This document shows positions 53,717-62,628 of a stretch of DNA of 64,000 nucleotides, one piece after another. The position numbers were made by a program, and so were the translations under genes. This DNA is from Bacteroides xylanisolvens XB1A. Its GTDB lineage: Bacteria; Bacteroidota; Bacteroidia; Bacteroidales; Bacteroidaceae. Under the pieces are notes generated by a model, which was not told where the DNA came from, made no database searches, and saw nothing but the letters and a program-made list of their open reading frames with translations. The stretch spans positions 3,501,693 to 3,565,692 of the forward strand of contig NC_021017.1 in assembly GCF_000210075.1 (NCBI RefSeq), read 5' to 3'. Positions within the stretch are counted from its first letter, which is position 1. Each line of letters begins with the position of its first letter.

Positions 53717-54304
53717 ATGAATAAAACTGATTTATCTTCTGCTACTGAAGAGCAACTGTTGTTACAGCGGTTGAGAGAAGGGGACATGGGGAGCTATGAA
53801 ACCTTGTTTCATCGTTATTATCCTACTTTTTTTGCTTTTGCCAAAGGTATGCTGAAAGATGCAGGGGCAGCGGAAGATATTATTCAGAATGTGTTTATGA
53901 AAATCTGGATACACCGTGAGGCGCTGGACGAAACAATGTCAATCAAAAACTATATTTATGTACTCTCCAAACGTGAAGTCTTTAATCATCTTCGGGCCAA
54001 ATACAATACTCATGTAGTGTTAACGGAAGACATGATGACATTGGAGCGACCTTCAAGTATGGATGAACCAACTACCGACTATCGTGAATTGCGAGAGGCA
54101 GTACAAAGTGTGATTAACACGATGCCACCTAAACGCCGGAGTGTGTTTTGCCTTAGTCGCTTTAAATCTCTGACTAATCAGGAGATTGCAGATAAACTTG
54201 GTATTTCCATTCGTACTGTCGAGAAACATATAGAACTGGCTCTCCGTACTTTTAAGGAACAATTAGGGAGCTTCTTTGCTCTTTTTGTAGGGTGGTTTCT
54301 TTAG
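53717..54304 (+). CDS. ECF sigma-70 factor
   Basis: The 195-aa protein has sigma region 2 (YETLFHRYYPTFFAFAKGML, AAEDIIQNVFMKIWIHREAL) and region 4 (MPPKRRSVFCLSRFKSLTNQ, EIADKLGISIRTVEKHIELA), the standard layout for Bacteroidetes ECF factors of the FecI-like group. It is expected to be held by the FecR protein encoded at 43542-44528 and to drive the SusC/SusD locus when ligand binds. It is transcribed away from that locus. The last 15 residues are hydrophobic (LGSFFALFVGWFL), as in several such factors. Confidence 0.93.
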   Translation: MNKTDLSSATEEQLLLQRLREGDMGSYETLFHRYYPTFFAFAKGMLKDAGAAEDIIQNVFMKIWIHREALDETMSIKNYIYVLSKREVFNHLRAKYNTHVVLTEDMMTLERPSSMDEPTTDYRELREAVQSVINTMPPKRRSVFCLSRFKSLTNQEIADKLGISIRTVEKHIELALRTFKEQLGSFFALFVGWFL

Positions 54305-54403
54305 ATGAAGAGAAGGAAGTGTGATGATAATGGGTGGATTTTATAGTAGAAAGAGATATGTCGTATACATGACATATCTCTGATAATTTAATGAGAAGTT
54401 GAT

Positions 54404-55747
54404 TTAAACCCGTATTTCCCAACCTTTTTCGTACTCTCTTCCCCAAAGTTTATTAGCTTCCAAATCGTTAAGAATTCGTCCGCTTCCCGGATCAATCTGT
54501 AATGAATGTCCAACACGTTGGGCAATGTTACCTAATTGTACCAACTGGGTACTGATACAGGCATCTACAATTCCGGAATTTAACTTTGTTCCTTTACGAA
54601 TGGCATCAAACCAGTTTCGGAAGTGGAAGGCATCCAGCTTTTCGGATGGATTCAACAGATTGCCGGTCTCAAATTTTAAATCACTTTTTACCTCTTTAAT
54701 CGTTTTACCTTTTAAATCTGCAATTTTATATTCATTGCCACCGCCAATGAAGAGAGTTCCGGTTTCTCCATAAAATGCGGTTCCTACTCCATATCCGTCT
54801 ACCGGCATCGTATTACAACTACGTCCTTCCCATGAAAAAGATGCTTCGTCACCAAATTGGAAGGTGATAAGTTGTGTGTCAGGAGTTTGCCAGTCGTCCT
54901 GAAAACGATACCGACCTCCGATAGAATCAACCTTTGTAGGATAATCTACACCCAATCCCCAGCGGAGTATATCAATAAAGTGAGTTCCATTGTTGAGCGC
55001 TTCACCTGTACCCCAATTCCAGAACCAATGCCAGTTATAATGGATGAAATTATCTTTGAAATCAGCAACACGTGGGGCAGGACCTTGCCATAAATCCCAA
55101 TCCAGATAATCAGGTACAGGAACAACTTTCCCTGTTCCAATGGAAGGGCGATTATTGACATACCAAGATTTGGCATATCTCACTTTTCCGATAGAACCGG
55201 ATTTTATTTCTTCCATAGCTTTAATTACATTGGGAAAGGAACGGCGTTGGTTACCCACTTGAACAATCCGGTTATATTTCAAAGCGGCTCGAACCAACAT
55301 TTCATTTTCTGCCGGATTATGACTGGTCGGTTTTTCCAGATAAACATGCTTTCCGGCCTGCATAGCCATAATGGCTGCTTTGGCATGCCAATGGTCAGGG
55401 GTAGCAATCACCACTGCTTCAAAATCGTTCGACTCTAACATCTTACGAATGTCTTTTTCTCCTTTGGGAGTACGTCCGGTAATTTTGTGGATAGCAGCCT
55501 GACATTTTTCTAATGCTCTTGAGTCTACATCACAAATGTAAGTAACTTCACAATCTGGAAGTTTGGCAAATCCTTGCGCCAGGGCCTTACCTCTCGAGTT
55601 CACTCCAATGACTCCGATACGTATTTTTTCGTTAGCTCCCAGAATATCTTGATTACGGCTTGAACCGAATCCTGGAAGTATGCTTCCTAATGAGAGTGCA
55701 GCTGTACCTGCTACTGTTTTTTTGATAAAATCTCTTCTTGTTGTCAT
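54404..55747 (-). CDS. Gfo/Idh/MocA oxidoreductase with Tat signal
   Basis: The 447-aa protein starts MTTRRDFIKKTVAGTAALSL, a twin-arginine signal, so it is exported folded, probably with NAD(P) bound. The Rossmann fold follows (IRIGVIGVNSRGKALAQGF, VTYICDVDSRALEK). EKPTSHNPAENEMLVRAA carries the family's catalytic-region Lys (EKP), and the C-terminal beta-sheet domain has TGEALNNGTHFIDILRWGLG with the conserved His. Family members oxidise sugars or act as NAD-dependent glycosidases (GH109-like). It lies convergent to the sigma gene and 87 bp from the next cluster gene. Confidence 0.85.
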   Translation of the reverse strand: MTTRRDFIKKTVAGTAALSLGSILPGFGSSRNQDILGANEKIRIGVIGVNSRGKALAQGFAKLPDCEVTYICDVDSRALEKCQAAIHKITGRTPKGEKDIRKMLESNDFEAVVIATPDHWHAKAAIMAMQAGKHVYLEKPTSHNPAENEMLVRAALKYNRIVQVGNQRRSFPNVIKAMEEIKSGSIGKVRYAKSWYVNNRPSIGTGKVVPVPDYLDWDLWQGPAPRVADFKDNFIHYNWHWFWNWGTGEALNNGTHFIDILRWGLGVDYPTKVDSIGGRYRFQDDWQTPDTQLITFQFGDEASFSWEGRSCNTMPVDGYGVGTAFYGETGTLFIGGGNEYKIADLKGKTIKEVKSDLKFETGNLLNPSEKLDAFHFRNWFDAIRKGTKLNSGIVDACISTQLVQLGNIAQRVGHSLQIDPGSGRILNDLEANKLWGREYEKGWEIRV

Positions 55748-55834
55748 AGTATCTATTTTTCTCCAAAATTAGGTTGTTATTAGAATATGTGAATGAGTAT
55801 TTCCGTCAATTCTCCTTCAAAAAACGTAAATCTC

Positions 55835-56074
55835 TTATTTTTTTCTTCGGAAAAGGTGACTCAAGAATATCAGGATTCCTCGGGGAATCCATAATATGAG
55901 ATAGATGAAAAAACTAATCACGATGACATACCCGATTTGGGATATTATTTCAATCCATGGGCGGGAATAGATAATGATTGCAATTACATTGATGATAAAT
56001 GCAAGCAGGAAACTTAGAAGAAAGATATTCCTTTCTTGTTTCAACTTTTTTGAGGTGATAATAATATCTTTCAT
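55835..56074 (-). CDS. Small two-TM membrane protein
   Basis: The 79-aa protein has two hydrophobic segments (about 17-37 and 45-68; FLLSFLLAFIINVIAIIIYS, YVIVISFFIYLILWIPRGIL) with basic ends on both sides (MKDIIITSKKLKQER, HLFRRKK), which predicts both termini in the cytoplasm. It lies 3 bp after the stop of one Gfo/Idh/MocA gene and before another, so it belongs to that operon. No family is recognised. It could anchor or serve as redox partner, which is speculation. Confidence 0.65.
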   Translation of the reverse strand: MKDIIITSKKLKQERNIFLLSFLLAFIINVIAIIIYSRPWIEIISQIGYVIVISFFIYLILWIPRGILIFLSHLFRRKK

Positions 56075-56077
56075 AGT

Positions 56078-57403
56078 TTAGAATTTCATATAGGGTATTT
56101 TATATTCGTCGGGGAAGAGGATATGGCGTTGTTCATCCATTGCCTGATTTCCAAGTAAACAAAGAACCGTTGAACAATATGCTTCTTCCACTACATTCTG
56201 TGCTTTCTCTCCGGTGATACACGACTGGCAGAAAGAAGACAGGATAATGTCCGAACCGTCTTTGTCTGCTCCGATCATACTCAATCCACTGTTTACGTGA
56301 ATATCTCCATCAATGATAAAGTGTGGTGTGTACTCCATTTTTGTTTCCGGTCGCCAACTGGGACCTGCTGTCGGGATGGCGGCAAAGACCTTGTCTTTTA
56401 CCTGGTCAATCAGTTGCCGGATACCCGAAGTTGAATGATCTTCTTCCAGATAATAAATACCTTTTGCCATTTCCATGGTTCCTTTACTTCCCAGAATCTG
56501 GTCTTCCATTCCGTTGAACTTGTTGGAAATCAATGATTCGTATGCGATCTTAACTCCATCCGAGTATCTGTAAGTGACATTGACGCTATCATAAACTTCT
56601 CGTCCGTCTTTCCAGTATACAATGTCACCCATTCCCATAATGGATTCCGGCATTTTTTGGGCTGCCCAGTTACAAACTTCCAACTGATGGCATGCTAATT
56701 CCGTCATTAATCCTCCGGAGCTCTCTTTGTATAATCTCCAATTAATTTTGCGTTCCAGCTCTGGTGAAGGAACCGGACGACGCCAGTCTGCATTACGGAA
56801 CCAGTGACAGCGAAGACCTACTACATCTCCGATGAGACCGGAATGGATCATCTGCATTCCCTTGATGTACTTCTCGTCATACATTCGCTGCATACAAAAG
56901 TAGAGGACTTTGTCTGACTGGTTGTAAGTGTCATAGATAGCCTTGCACTCGTCAAGGGTACGTGCCATTGCTTTCTCGCAAAAGACATGTTTGCCGGCAG
57001 CTAATGCGTCCAATACAATAGGTGCATGCCAGTTTAGTGGTGTGGATATGATGACTCCATCGATGTCCTTCGATTCCAGTAGTTTGCGGTAATCCGTATA
57101 TGGCTTTGCATCCGGACAAAGTTCTAATGCTTGTTGAAGATTGGGGGCATAATTATCACATACGGCAACAATTTGTGCATGAGGTATTTCTTTGAGGTTA
57201 TGGATGTGGTATTGTCCTCTGGACCCGGTACCAATCAAAGCGATTCGTGCTTTCTCATGCTTGATCTCTTGTAGTTTCTCCGGAGTACAGGAAGTCAGCC
57301 AAGGAGTGGTCGCCAATAATGCGGTTCCTCCGGCAACATATCCCAGGCTTTTGATGAATTGTCTGAGTCCTAAGTCTACTCCTTTTTCTTTATGTTCTTT
57401 CAT
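56078..57403 (-). CDS. Gfo/Idh/MocA oxidoreductase, exported
   Basis: The product has 441 aa from the ATG at 57403, which sits one base after the stop of the preceding gene; the longer frame overlaps that gene heavily. The N-terminus (KGVDLGLRQFIKSLGYVAGG, ending LTSC) resembles a Tat or lipoprotein signal but has only one Arg. Rossmann motif ARIALIGTGSRGQYHIHNL, EKAMARTLDECKAIYDTYNQ with the EKP-like Lys site altered to EKA, and GGLMTELACHQLEVCNWAAQ follow. The Pro-to-Ala change is worth noting but the Lys is kept. It is probably a periplasmic sugar oxidoreductase or NAD-dependent glycosidase. Confidence 0.85.
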   Translation of the reverse strand: MKEHKEKGVDLGLRQFIKSLGYVAGGTALLATTPWLTSCTPEKLQEIKHEKARIALIGTGSRGQYHIHNLKEIPHAQIVAVCDNYAPNLQQALELCPDAKPYTDYRKLLESKDIDGVIISTPLNWHAPIVLDALAAGKHVFCEKAMARTLDECKAIYDTYNQSDKVLYFCMQRMYDEKYIKGMQMIHSGLIGDVVGLRCHWFRNADWRRPVPSPELERKINWRLYKESSGGLMTELACHQLEVCNWAAQKMPESIMGMGDIVYWKDGREVYDSVNVTYRYSDGVKIAYESLISNKFNGMEDQILGSKGTMEMAKGIYYLEEDHSTSGIRQLIDQVKDKVFAAIPTAGPSWRPETKMEYTPHFIIDGDIHVNSGLSMIGADKDGSDIILSSFCQSCITGEKAQNVVEEAYCSTVLCLLGNQAMDEQRHILFPDEYKIPYMKF

Positions 57404-57404
57404 A

Positions 57405-58214
57405 TCATAAATTGTATAGGGTTGCTTGTATATTATTGAACTTTTCTGAAATCTTTTTTTGTTCCTGTTCATTGGCAATCATCCAGACCGTACTAAGAAT
57501 TTCGGCTTCCAACGGGTCGGGGGACAGGATAGAACTTGCTTTTCGTTGTTTATTAAATATGCCTGTAAGCGGATTCATAATGTGTCCGGTATATTGTAAC
57601 GTATTGCCGGAAGTGGATAATGCTGTATCCTGCAGATCGAATTCTTTTAGAAGAGACTGATTGTACGGGTTCAGAAAACTGACTTTCCAACAATCTCCAT
57701 AAGGATGATGTCCTATACCCAGGATCGAACTGTTTCCAAAATTAGCAAATGCATCACTAATATTCTCCTGTTCAATGAATTTTCTTATTTTCTTCAAAGC
57801 ATATCCTTTGGCAAAACCTCCAAAATCAAGTGAAATATCAGGAGATGTAAAGGAGATATATGAATGTTCATGAAGTTGTATTTGGGAGAAATCTTTTAAT
57901 GTAATGTCGAATAAGTGTGAAGTGGTCTCATAATAGTATGAGCAAAGCTGTAAGATTGATTTCATCTCTTTACTGATTTGAATCTTGCTTTGAGAAGCAT
58001 GATTATTAATCTTGGAAACTTCACTATGAGGATCAAAACGATTTAATATTTTATCCAATCGCTCCAGCTCATAGGCGATATCTGCCCAAAGTGTATTCAA
58101 TCGGTCGATATCGGAATGAATGAGCAGGATATCGAATCGGGTCCCCATGATATGAGGAATGAAGCCATGAAACATGGCTTCATTTTCATAATATTTGCAT
58201 CTTGTTTCTAACAC
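57405..58214 (-). CDS. ApbE-like FAD:protein FMN transferase
   Basis: The 269-aa protein keeps the ApbE features: MGTRFDILLIHSD at the N-terminus, DPHSEVSKINNHA, DFGGFAKGYALKKIRKFI (metal and FAD site), NFGNSSILGIG, and TGHIMNPLTGIFNKQ with the conserved His, then ADTLST-like LSTVWMIA. These enzymes attach FMN covalently to Ser/Thr of target proteins outside the cytoplasm. Unusually, no signal peptide or lipobox is visible, so it may act in the cytoplasm or use a missed start. No FMN-binding target protein is seen in the window. It is tightly packed in the oxidoreductase operon. Confidence 0.85.
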   Translation of the reverse strand: MLETRCKYYENEAMFHGFIPHIMGTRFDILLIHSDIDRLNTLWADIAYELERLDKILNRFDPHSEVSKINNHASQSKIQISKEMKSILQLCSYYYETTSHLFDITLKDFSQIQLHEHSYISFTSPDISLDFGGFAKGYALKKIRKFIEQENISDAFANFGNSSILGIGHHPYGDCWKVSFLNPYNQSLLKEFDLQDTALSTSGNTLQYTGHIMNPLTGIFNKQRKASSILSPDPLEAEILSTVWMIANEQEQKKISEKFNNIQATLYNL

Positions 58215-58226
58215 CTATTGTTTTGT

Positions 58227-59636
58227 TTATTTGTTTCCTTTCTTTGCCATTTCTACAGCAGTAGTAGTAATGTAATATTTAGCTAGTGTATTTTCATTTT
58301 CCCATTCCGGCATATCCTGATTGTGTACATAATGCAGGAAAGCCTTTGCCACTTTGCTGAAATGTTCTTCGTGTCCTAATCGTTTTTCCTGTGGTATGTC
58401 AATCAGATAAGTTCCATTCTTTTTGTTTTTGACAGATAAGAACGGATAAGTTATTTGAAGCTGTTCCACTGTTTTTTGCAATTGAGCTTCAAATGTCCGA
58501 TTGTCAATGTCCGGTTCTTTCTGTATATATAGCTCTTTTACAAATCCATTTTTTTCATCCTGAACGATTTTTAAAGTGGCTTTACTTCCTTTCTTTATGG
58601 AAGTAAATGTATCTCCTCCGTTAGTGGGTGGAGTATAATTCCATGTGACTTTCATTCCTATACAAATCCCTTTAACGGTATAGTTGAGACTTCCGTTTGC
58701 CATCACCTCCAATACATCGTTTTTTATGTATCGGTTAAGATAAGCGGGAAAAGAATCGATTTGTGTCGATTGACTGAACTCTGCTAATGTAATTGGAGTT
58801 GGCCAGTGTTTGGCGGCATTCACGGTGACATCCGATTGATAATGAATCGTTTCATCAGGAAAACATTGCCAGTTGATGAGGTCGATCAGATGTGTTGTAA
58901 CATCTGCAATGCCTTCTCCTTGTTGCTCTACATCGTAATACCATGCCGGGCGAATTAATGGCTTGCCAGAAACTGTCTTGAAAAAATGATGCACGCTTTC
59001 CATTATGACAGATGGATTGTCCGGTGAACCTTTTTGTAAATCTCCGAATAATTCCGTCTGATGCAAAAGCTCTTTTTCTATGATATTGAGGATATCATAA
59101 CGTTCCGTCATCAGATCGTATAAAAGAAGATTCTTTTCTTTGGCGAGTTGATAGGCTTCTGTCAATAACTTGAAATCCTGTGGATTGATAGCCAGTGGCT
59201 TATCGGCAAGGACATGATATCCGGCTTTGATAGACTCCATGATATAGCGCGTCTTTTTCTGATTGTTTCCGGCCAATACTACTACATTACCTTTATGATC
59301 GGCAAGCATTTTCTGGAGATAATCATCTCCGGTATATACTTGTTTTTTCCATGTCGTAGGAGATTCCGCCCGCTGATTATAAGAATCAATGCTTTCCAGA
59401 TATTGGTTGACGGCTATTCCTTCGGGGGCATATATCCGGATGGTGTCACTGACATCTGTCAATGTCTCTTTTTGAAGTAGGCTGGCATGGAAATGTCCGG
59501 GATCGAGAACCACTACTTCTATTTTACATGAATCATTGGCTTCCGCCTTATTCATAATCTGTTTCTTGGAGAAAGAACATGAAGAAACTATAAATAAGAT
59601 TGATATAAGCCCGATTCCTTTATATATAAATTTCAT
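58227..59636 (-). CDS. Gfo/Idh/MocA-like lipoprotein with oxidoreductase C-terminal domain
   Basis: The 469-aa protein has lipobox VSSC followed by SFSKKQ, so probably faces the periplasm. A Rossmann-like region (KIEVVVLDPGHFHASLLQKE) lacks the usual GxGxxG start; LADKPLAINPQDFKLLTEAY keeps the Lys-Pro motif. A long C-terminal part (about 290-460) matches the putative oxidoreductase C-terminal domain type (WNYTPPTNGGDTFTSIKKGS). It ends 13 bp before the ApbE-like gene and begins 5 bp after the next oxidoreductase stop. It is probably a partner subunit or enzyme for glycoside oxidation. Confidence 0.8.
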   Translation of the reverse strand: MKFIYKGIGLISILFIVSSCSFSKKQIMNKAEANDSCKIEVVVLDPGHFHASLLQKETLTDVSDTIRIYAPEGIAVNQYLESIDSYNQRAESPTTWKKQVYTGDDYLQKMLADHKGNVVVLAGNNQKKTRYIMESIKAGYHVLADKPLAINPQDFKLLTEAYQLAKEKNLLLYDLMTERYDILNIIEKELLHQTELFGDLQKGSPDNPSVIMESVHHFFKTVSGKPLIRPAWYYDVEQQGEGIADVTTHLIDLINWQCFPDETIHYQSDVTVNAAKHWPTPITLAEFSQSTQIDSFPAYLNRYIKNDVLEVMANGSLNYTVKGICIGMKVTWNYTPPTNGGDTFTSIKKGSKATLKIVQDEKNGFVKELYIQKEPDIDNRTFEAQLQKTVEQLQITYPFLSVKNKKNGTYLIDIPQEKRLGHEEHFSKVAKAFLHYVHNQDMPEWENENTLAKYYITTTAVEMAKKGNK

Positions 59637-59640
59637 TTTC

Positions 59641-60645
59641 TTATTTATTATAGGTTTTGATTAATTTCCGGGCGTCTTTCCATCCTTTTTGGTAAGCTTC
59701 TTCCAATGTGACAATTCTTCCATTCTCTTCTTTACTCATATTGGATGCTTTCATGAAAGTGAATATTTCAATTGTTTCTTCTCTGGAGATAGGAGAGATT
59801 CCTGTTTGAAAGTATTTAAGAATCTGTTCAAGAAGCGCTTTATAACCTTGGTAACCTCCTGCGGCTACTGCTCCTTTTGAAGTATAGGCAGTTCCACCAT
59901 AAATTTGCGGTCCTTTTATAATCGCTCTGAAAGTTCCGATTCTACCATCTTTCCATCGTCCTACTACTACATCCCCTCTATCTGAAGACATCCGGTTGAC
60001 TGATTCGCATCCTGTTCCCATAATTGTGTATAATGTTTCTACTCCATGAATGCCATAGAAACCGAAATCCGGATGCGTTGGCTCCACTTTGTGAGGAGAA
60101 TAACAATCGGCTCCAAGGATTTTGCCAAATTCTCCATTTCTTAATTTCTGGTTTTGAGGAGTAAATCTAAGAGCAGAAGAGGAAAAAACAGGTGCATTGT
60201 ATTTTTCTGCCATTTCATAAATAGCGATTGCATCTCCTAAAGTAGCTCCGACAGGTTTGTCAATATAGCATATCTTACCTGATTTGAATACCTCGACGGC
60301 TTGTTCCAAATGTAGTCTGCCGTCATTGGTTTCCAAAAGGACACAGTCTACTTTTTCCAGTAAATCTGCTATTGATGAGGTGATTTCCACGCCATTTGCT
60401 TTGACCTTTTCAATGTATCCGGGGATTCGTTCGTAACTGGATTGAATAGTCTTTGAACCGTACGGATACGCTGCTACTACCCTAAAACCTTTGGAAAAGG
60501 TCTCATCCGAACCACTATTAATCAATTCGGTGAAAGCGGTGGAATGGGATGTGTCCAGACCAATAATTCCGATCCGCATAACTTTTTGTGCGTGTATACT
60601 GAAGCTGATAGCCAGTAGTATAAGAAGTGAGATTCTGTTTTTCAT
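59641..60645 (-). CDS. Gfo/Idh/MocA oxidoreductase, secreted
   Basis: The 334-aa protein has a signal peptide ending IHAQ and then KVMRIGIIGLDTSHSTAFTE, a Rossmann start. YIDKPVGATLGDAIAIYEMA contains the catalytic-region Lys. FYGIHGVETLYTIMGTGCES has the His-containing helix of the family. It is shorter than its three relatives in this cluster and close to the standard family length. It lies 4 bp before the lipoprotein oxidoreductase and 6 bp after the NagB-like gene. Confidence 0.85.
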   Translation of the reverse strand: MKNRISLLILLAISFSIHAQKVMRIGIIGLDTSHSTAFTELINSGSDETFSKGFRVVAAYPYGSKTIQSSYERIPGYIEKVKANGVEITSSIADLLEKVDCVLLETNDGRLHLEQAVEVFKSGKICYIDKPVGATLGDAIAIYEMAEKYNAPVFSSSALRFTPQNQKLRNGEFGKILGADCYSPHKVEPTHPDFGFYGIHGVETLYTIMGTGCESVNRMSSDRGDVVVGRWKDGRIGTFRAIIKGPQIYGGTAYTSKGAVAAGGYQGYKALLEQILKYFQTGISPISREETIEIFTFMKASNMSKEENGRIVTLEEAYQKGWKDARKLIKTYNK

Positions 60646-60651
60646 AATCCT

Positions 60652-61443
60652 TTATAAATTAATTCTTTCTGCACTTTCCGGGTCCAAATATAACGAAGAA
60701 TTTTCTTTTCTTCGCAATATGCTGGCCGGACATTTTTCTGAAACTTCACCATAAACAGTCTGATAGACTGCTTGAGCTTTATTTTTGAACGGGACGATAC
60801 AAAACATCCATTCAGCTTTTAGCAAAGCCGGTATCGTGAGTGTTAAAGCTTCTTTGGGTACTAAGTCTAGTGTCTTGAAGCATTTTTCATTGACTTGCTG
60901 TTGGCGACATATTGGGTCCAGTTCAACTACTTTCACAAGTTTGGGATCATTAAAGTCTGCTACATCCGGATCATTGAAAGCAATATGCCCATTTTCTCCA
61001 ATTCCCAAACAAACGATGTCAACCGGATGCTTAGTCAGCAAGTCTGCATATCGCTGACATTCCTCTTCAAGGTTTTCCGCCAGACCATTCAGATAGTTGA
61101 CTTTCTTGAAAGGAACTTTGTCAAAGATACGAATTCTAAGGAAATGTCCAAAACTTTGTGGGGCTTCCGGATGTATACCGATGTATTCATCCATATGAAA
61201 AGCGTTTATTCTGGTCCAGTCGATGCGTTTGTCATGAATCAGATGACTCAAAAACTCATTTTGTGAGGGGGCAGCGGCGAAAATCATATTTATTTCCGGT
61301 TTGCTTTCCAATAAGCGACAAATTTGGTCGCCGACTTCTTTTGCGGCTACACTGCCCATCTCTTGAATGGACGGGAAAATTCGAACTGTTAATTGTTCCT
61401 GCTGAAAAACTTTGGTCTTAGTTTCATTTAGTATAGATAACAT
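60652..61443 (-). CDS. Glucosamine-6-phosphate deaminase-like protein
   Basis: The 263-aa cytoplasmic protein has the NagB/6-phosphogluconolactonase fold: MIFAAAPSQNEFLSHL, INAFHMDEYIGIHPEAPQSF with the catalytic-site Asp, and CLGIGENGHIAFNDPD, the family signature with the ring-opening His. It should convert glucosamine-6-phosphate to fructose-6-phosphate and ammonia, the step after NagA. It overlaps the NagA-like gene by 20 bp. Divergence in the lid region (DPICRQQQV) leaves a related amino-sugar phosphate possible. Confidence 0.85.
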   Translation of the reverse strand: MLSILNETKTKVFQQEQLTVRIFPSIQEMGSVAAKEVGDQICRLLESKPEINMIFAAAPSQNEFLSHLIHDKRIDWTRINAFHMDEYIGIHPEAPQSFGHFLRIRIFDKVPFKKVNYLNGLAENLEEECQRYADLLTKHPVDIVCLGIGENGHIAFNDPDVADFNDPKLVKVVELDPICRQQQVNEKCFKTLDLVPKEALTLTIPALLKAEWMFCIVPFKNKAQAVYQTVYGEVSEKCPASILRRKENSSLYLDPESAERINL

Positions 61444-62611
61444 GGCCTTTTAATATTGTATTATTTATATTTATTTGATTATCAAAAATGACTATGTCGG
61501 CATCCTTACCGATTTCTAAAGAACCTTTTTCTTTGTCAATATGAAGAATACGGGCGGGCGTCAGGGTCATCATATGGACGGCGTCAATGAGAGGAACACC
61601 GGCTAAATATATCATGGTTCGAACCAGCCGGTCGGTTGTTGCAACACTACCGGCAAAAGCTTTCCGATCCGGCATTTTGGCCACTCCGTCTTCGATAATG
61701 ACTTTCTGGCCATTGTTGAGGCTACCTAATATCGATTCACCGTCCGGCATACCCGCTCCTCTCATGGCATCAGTGCAGAGGGCTGTTTTATCAACTCCTT
61801 TGAACTTGTATACGAATTGGAGCAGGGGTTTCGGAAGATGTATGCCATCGGCAATAATCTCCACTGTCATATCTTCAATCAAGTAGGCGGCTTCTACTAC
61901 TCCGGCATAGCGGAAAGCATTTTTGCGGGTCACTGATGACATGGCCGAATAAAGGTGGGTCACATGTGTATAACCTGCTGTAAAGGCTTTCTCAACTTCT
62001 TCATAAATCGCGTCGGTATGAGCGATGGAGGGGAGAATATGATGTTGTTGCAGAGTTTGCCCTAGTGCTAGAGCACCCTCCAACTCTGGAGCTACGCTCC
62101 AACGGATAATATCTTTTGAGGCTTCCAGAATGGCATTGTATTCTTCAGCTTGCGGCTTTTTCAGGAAGTTCGGGTCTTGCGCACCACATTGTTTCGGTGA
62201 AAAGTAAGGTCCTTCCAAATGTAAACCGATAAACTGCGAACCATTGATATTCATTTCTTTGGCTTTCCGATATACGGTAAACGTCGTCATTAACTCCTCG
62301 TTAGTGCTGGTAAGTGTGGTGGGAACCATTGCGGTAGTACCATACTTGGCATGTGTTTCGGCCACTCCGAGAAAAGCCTCGACAGTACCATCCATGAAGT
62401 CATGTCCTCCTCCTCCGTGGATATGCATGTCGATGAATCCTGGTGAAACATAATTCTGACGGGCGTCTATTACCTTGTCACCAACGAGCGGTTGATAGCT
62501 TTCATTGGGAATAATCTGCTCAATTTTTCCATTTTCGCATATCAATGTTTGGCCCATTTCTATGCCTGTTGGTAGAATGAGTTTTCCATTTGTTATGATG
62601 AGTCTTTCCAT
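61424..62611 (-). CDS. nagA: N-acetylglucosamine-6-phosphate deacetylase
   Basis: The 395-aa amidohydrolase has IDMHIHGGGGHDFMDGTVEA, HLEGPYFSPKQCGAQDP (metal-binding Glu), SIAHTDAIYEEVEKAF, HVTHLYSAMSSVTRKNA and CTDAMRGAGMPDGESILG with the catalytic Asp. It removes acetate from GlcNAc-6-phosphate. Together with the following NagB-like gene (20-bp overlap) and the sugar permease 17 bp upstream it forms a short GlcNAc route. The GlcNAc would be phosphorylated by a kinase not in this cluster. The enzyme class is secure; the physiological sugar is inferred. Confidence 0.92.
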   Translation of the reverse strand: MERLIITNGKLILPTGIEMGQTLICENGKIEQIIPNESYQPLVGDKVIDARQNYVSPGFIDMHIHGGGGHDFMDGTVEAFLGVAETHAKYGTTAMVPTTLTSTNEELMTTFTVYRKAKEMNINGSQFIGLHLEGPYFSPKQCGAQDPNFLKKPQAEEYNAILEASKDIIRWSVAPELEGALALGQTLQQHHILPSIAHTDAIYEEVEKAFTAGYTHVTHLYSAMSSVTRKNAFRYAGVVEAAYLIEDMTVEIIADGIHLPKPLLQFVYKFKGVDKTALCTDAMRGAGMPDGESILGSLNNGQKVIIEDGVAKMPDRKAFAGSVATTDRLVRTMIYLAGVPLIDAVHMMTLTPARILHIDKEKGSLEIGKDADIVIFDNQININNTILKGHVIYTK

Positions 62612-62628
62612 ATTATTTCGTTTTTAAT

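Noticed and set aside
57404..57478. 25-residue N-terminal extension of the Gfo/Idh/MocA gene
   Set aside because: It would overlap the ApbE-like gene by more than 70 bp. The ATG at 57403 gives a one-base gap and an export-type N-terminus.
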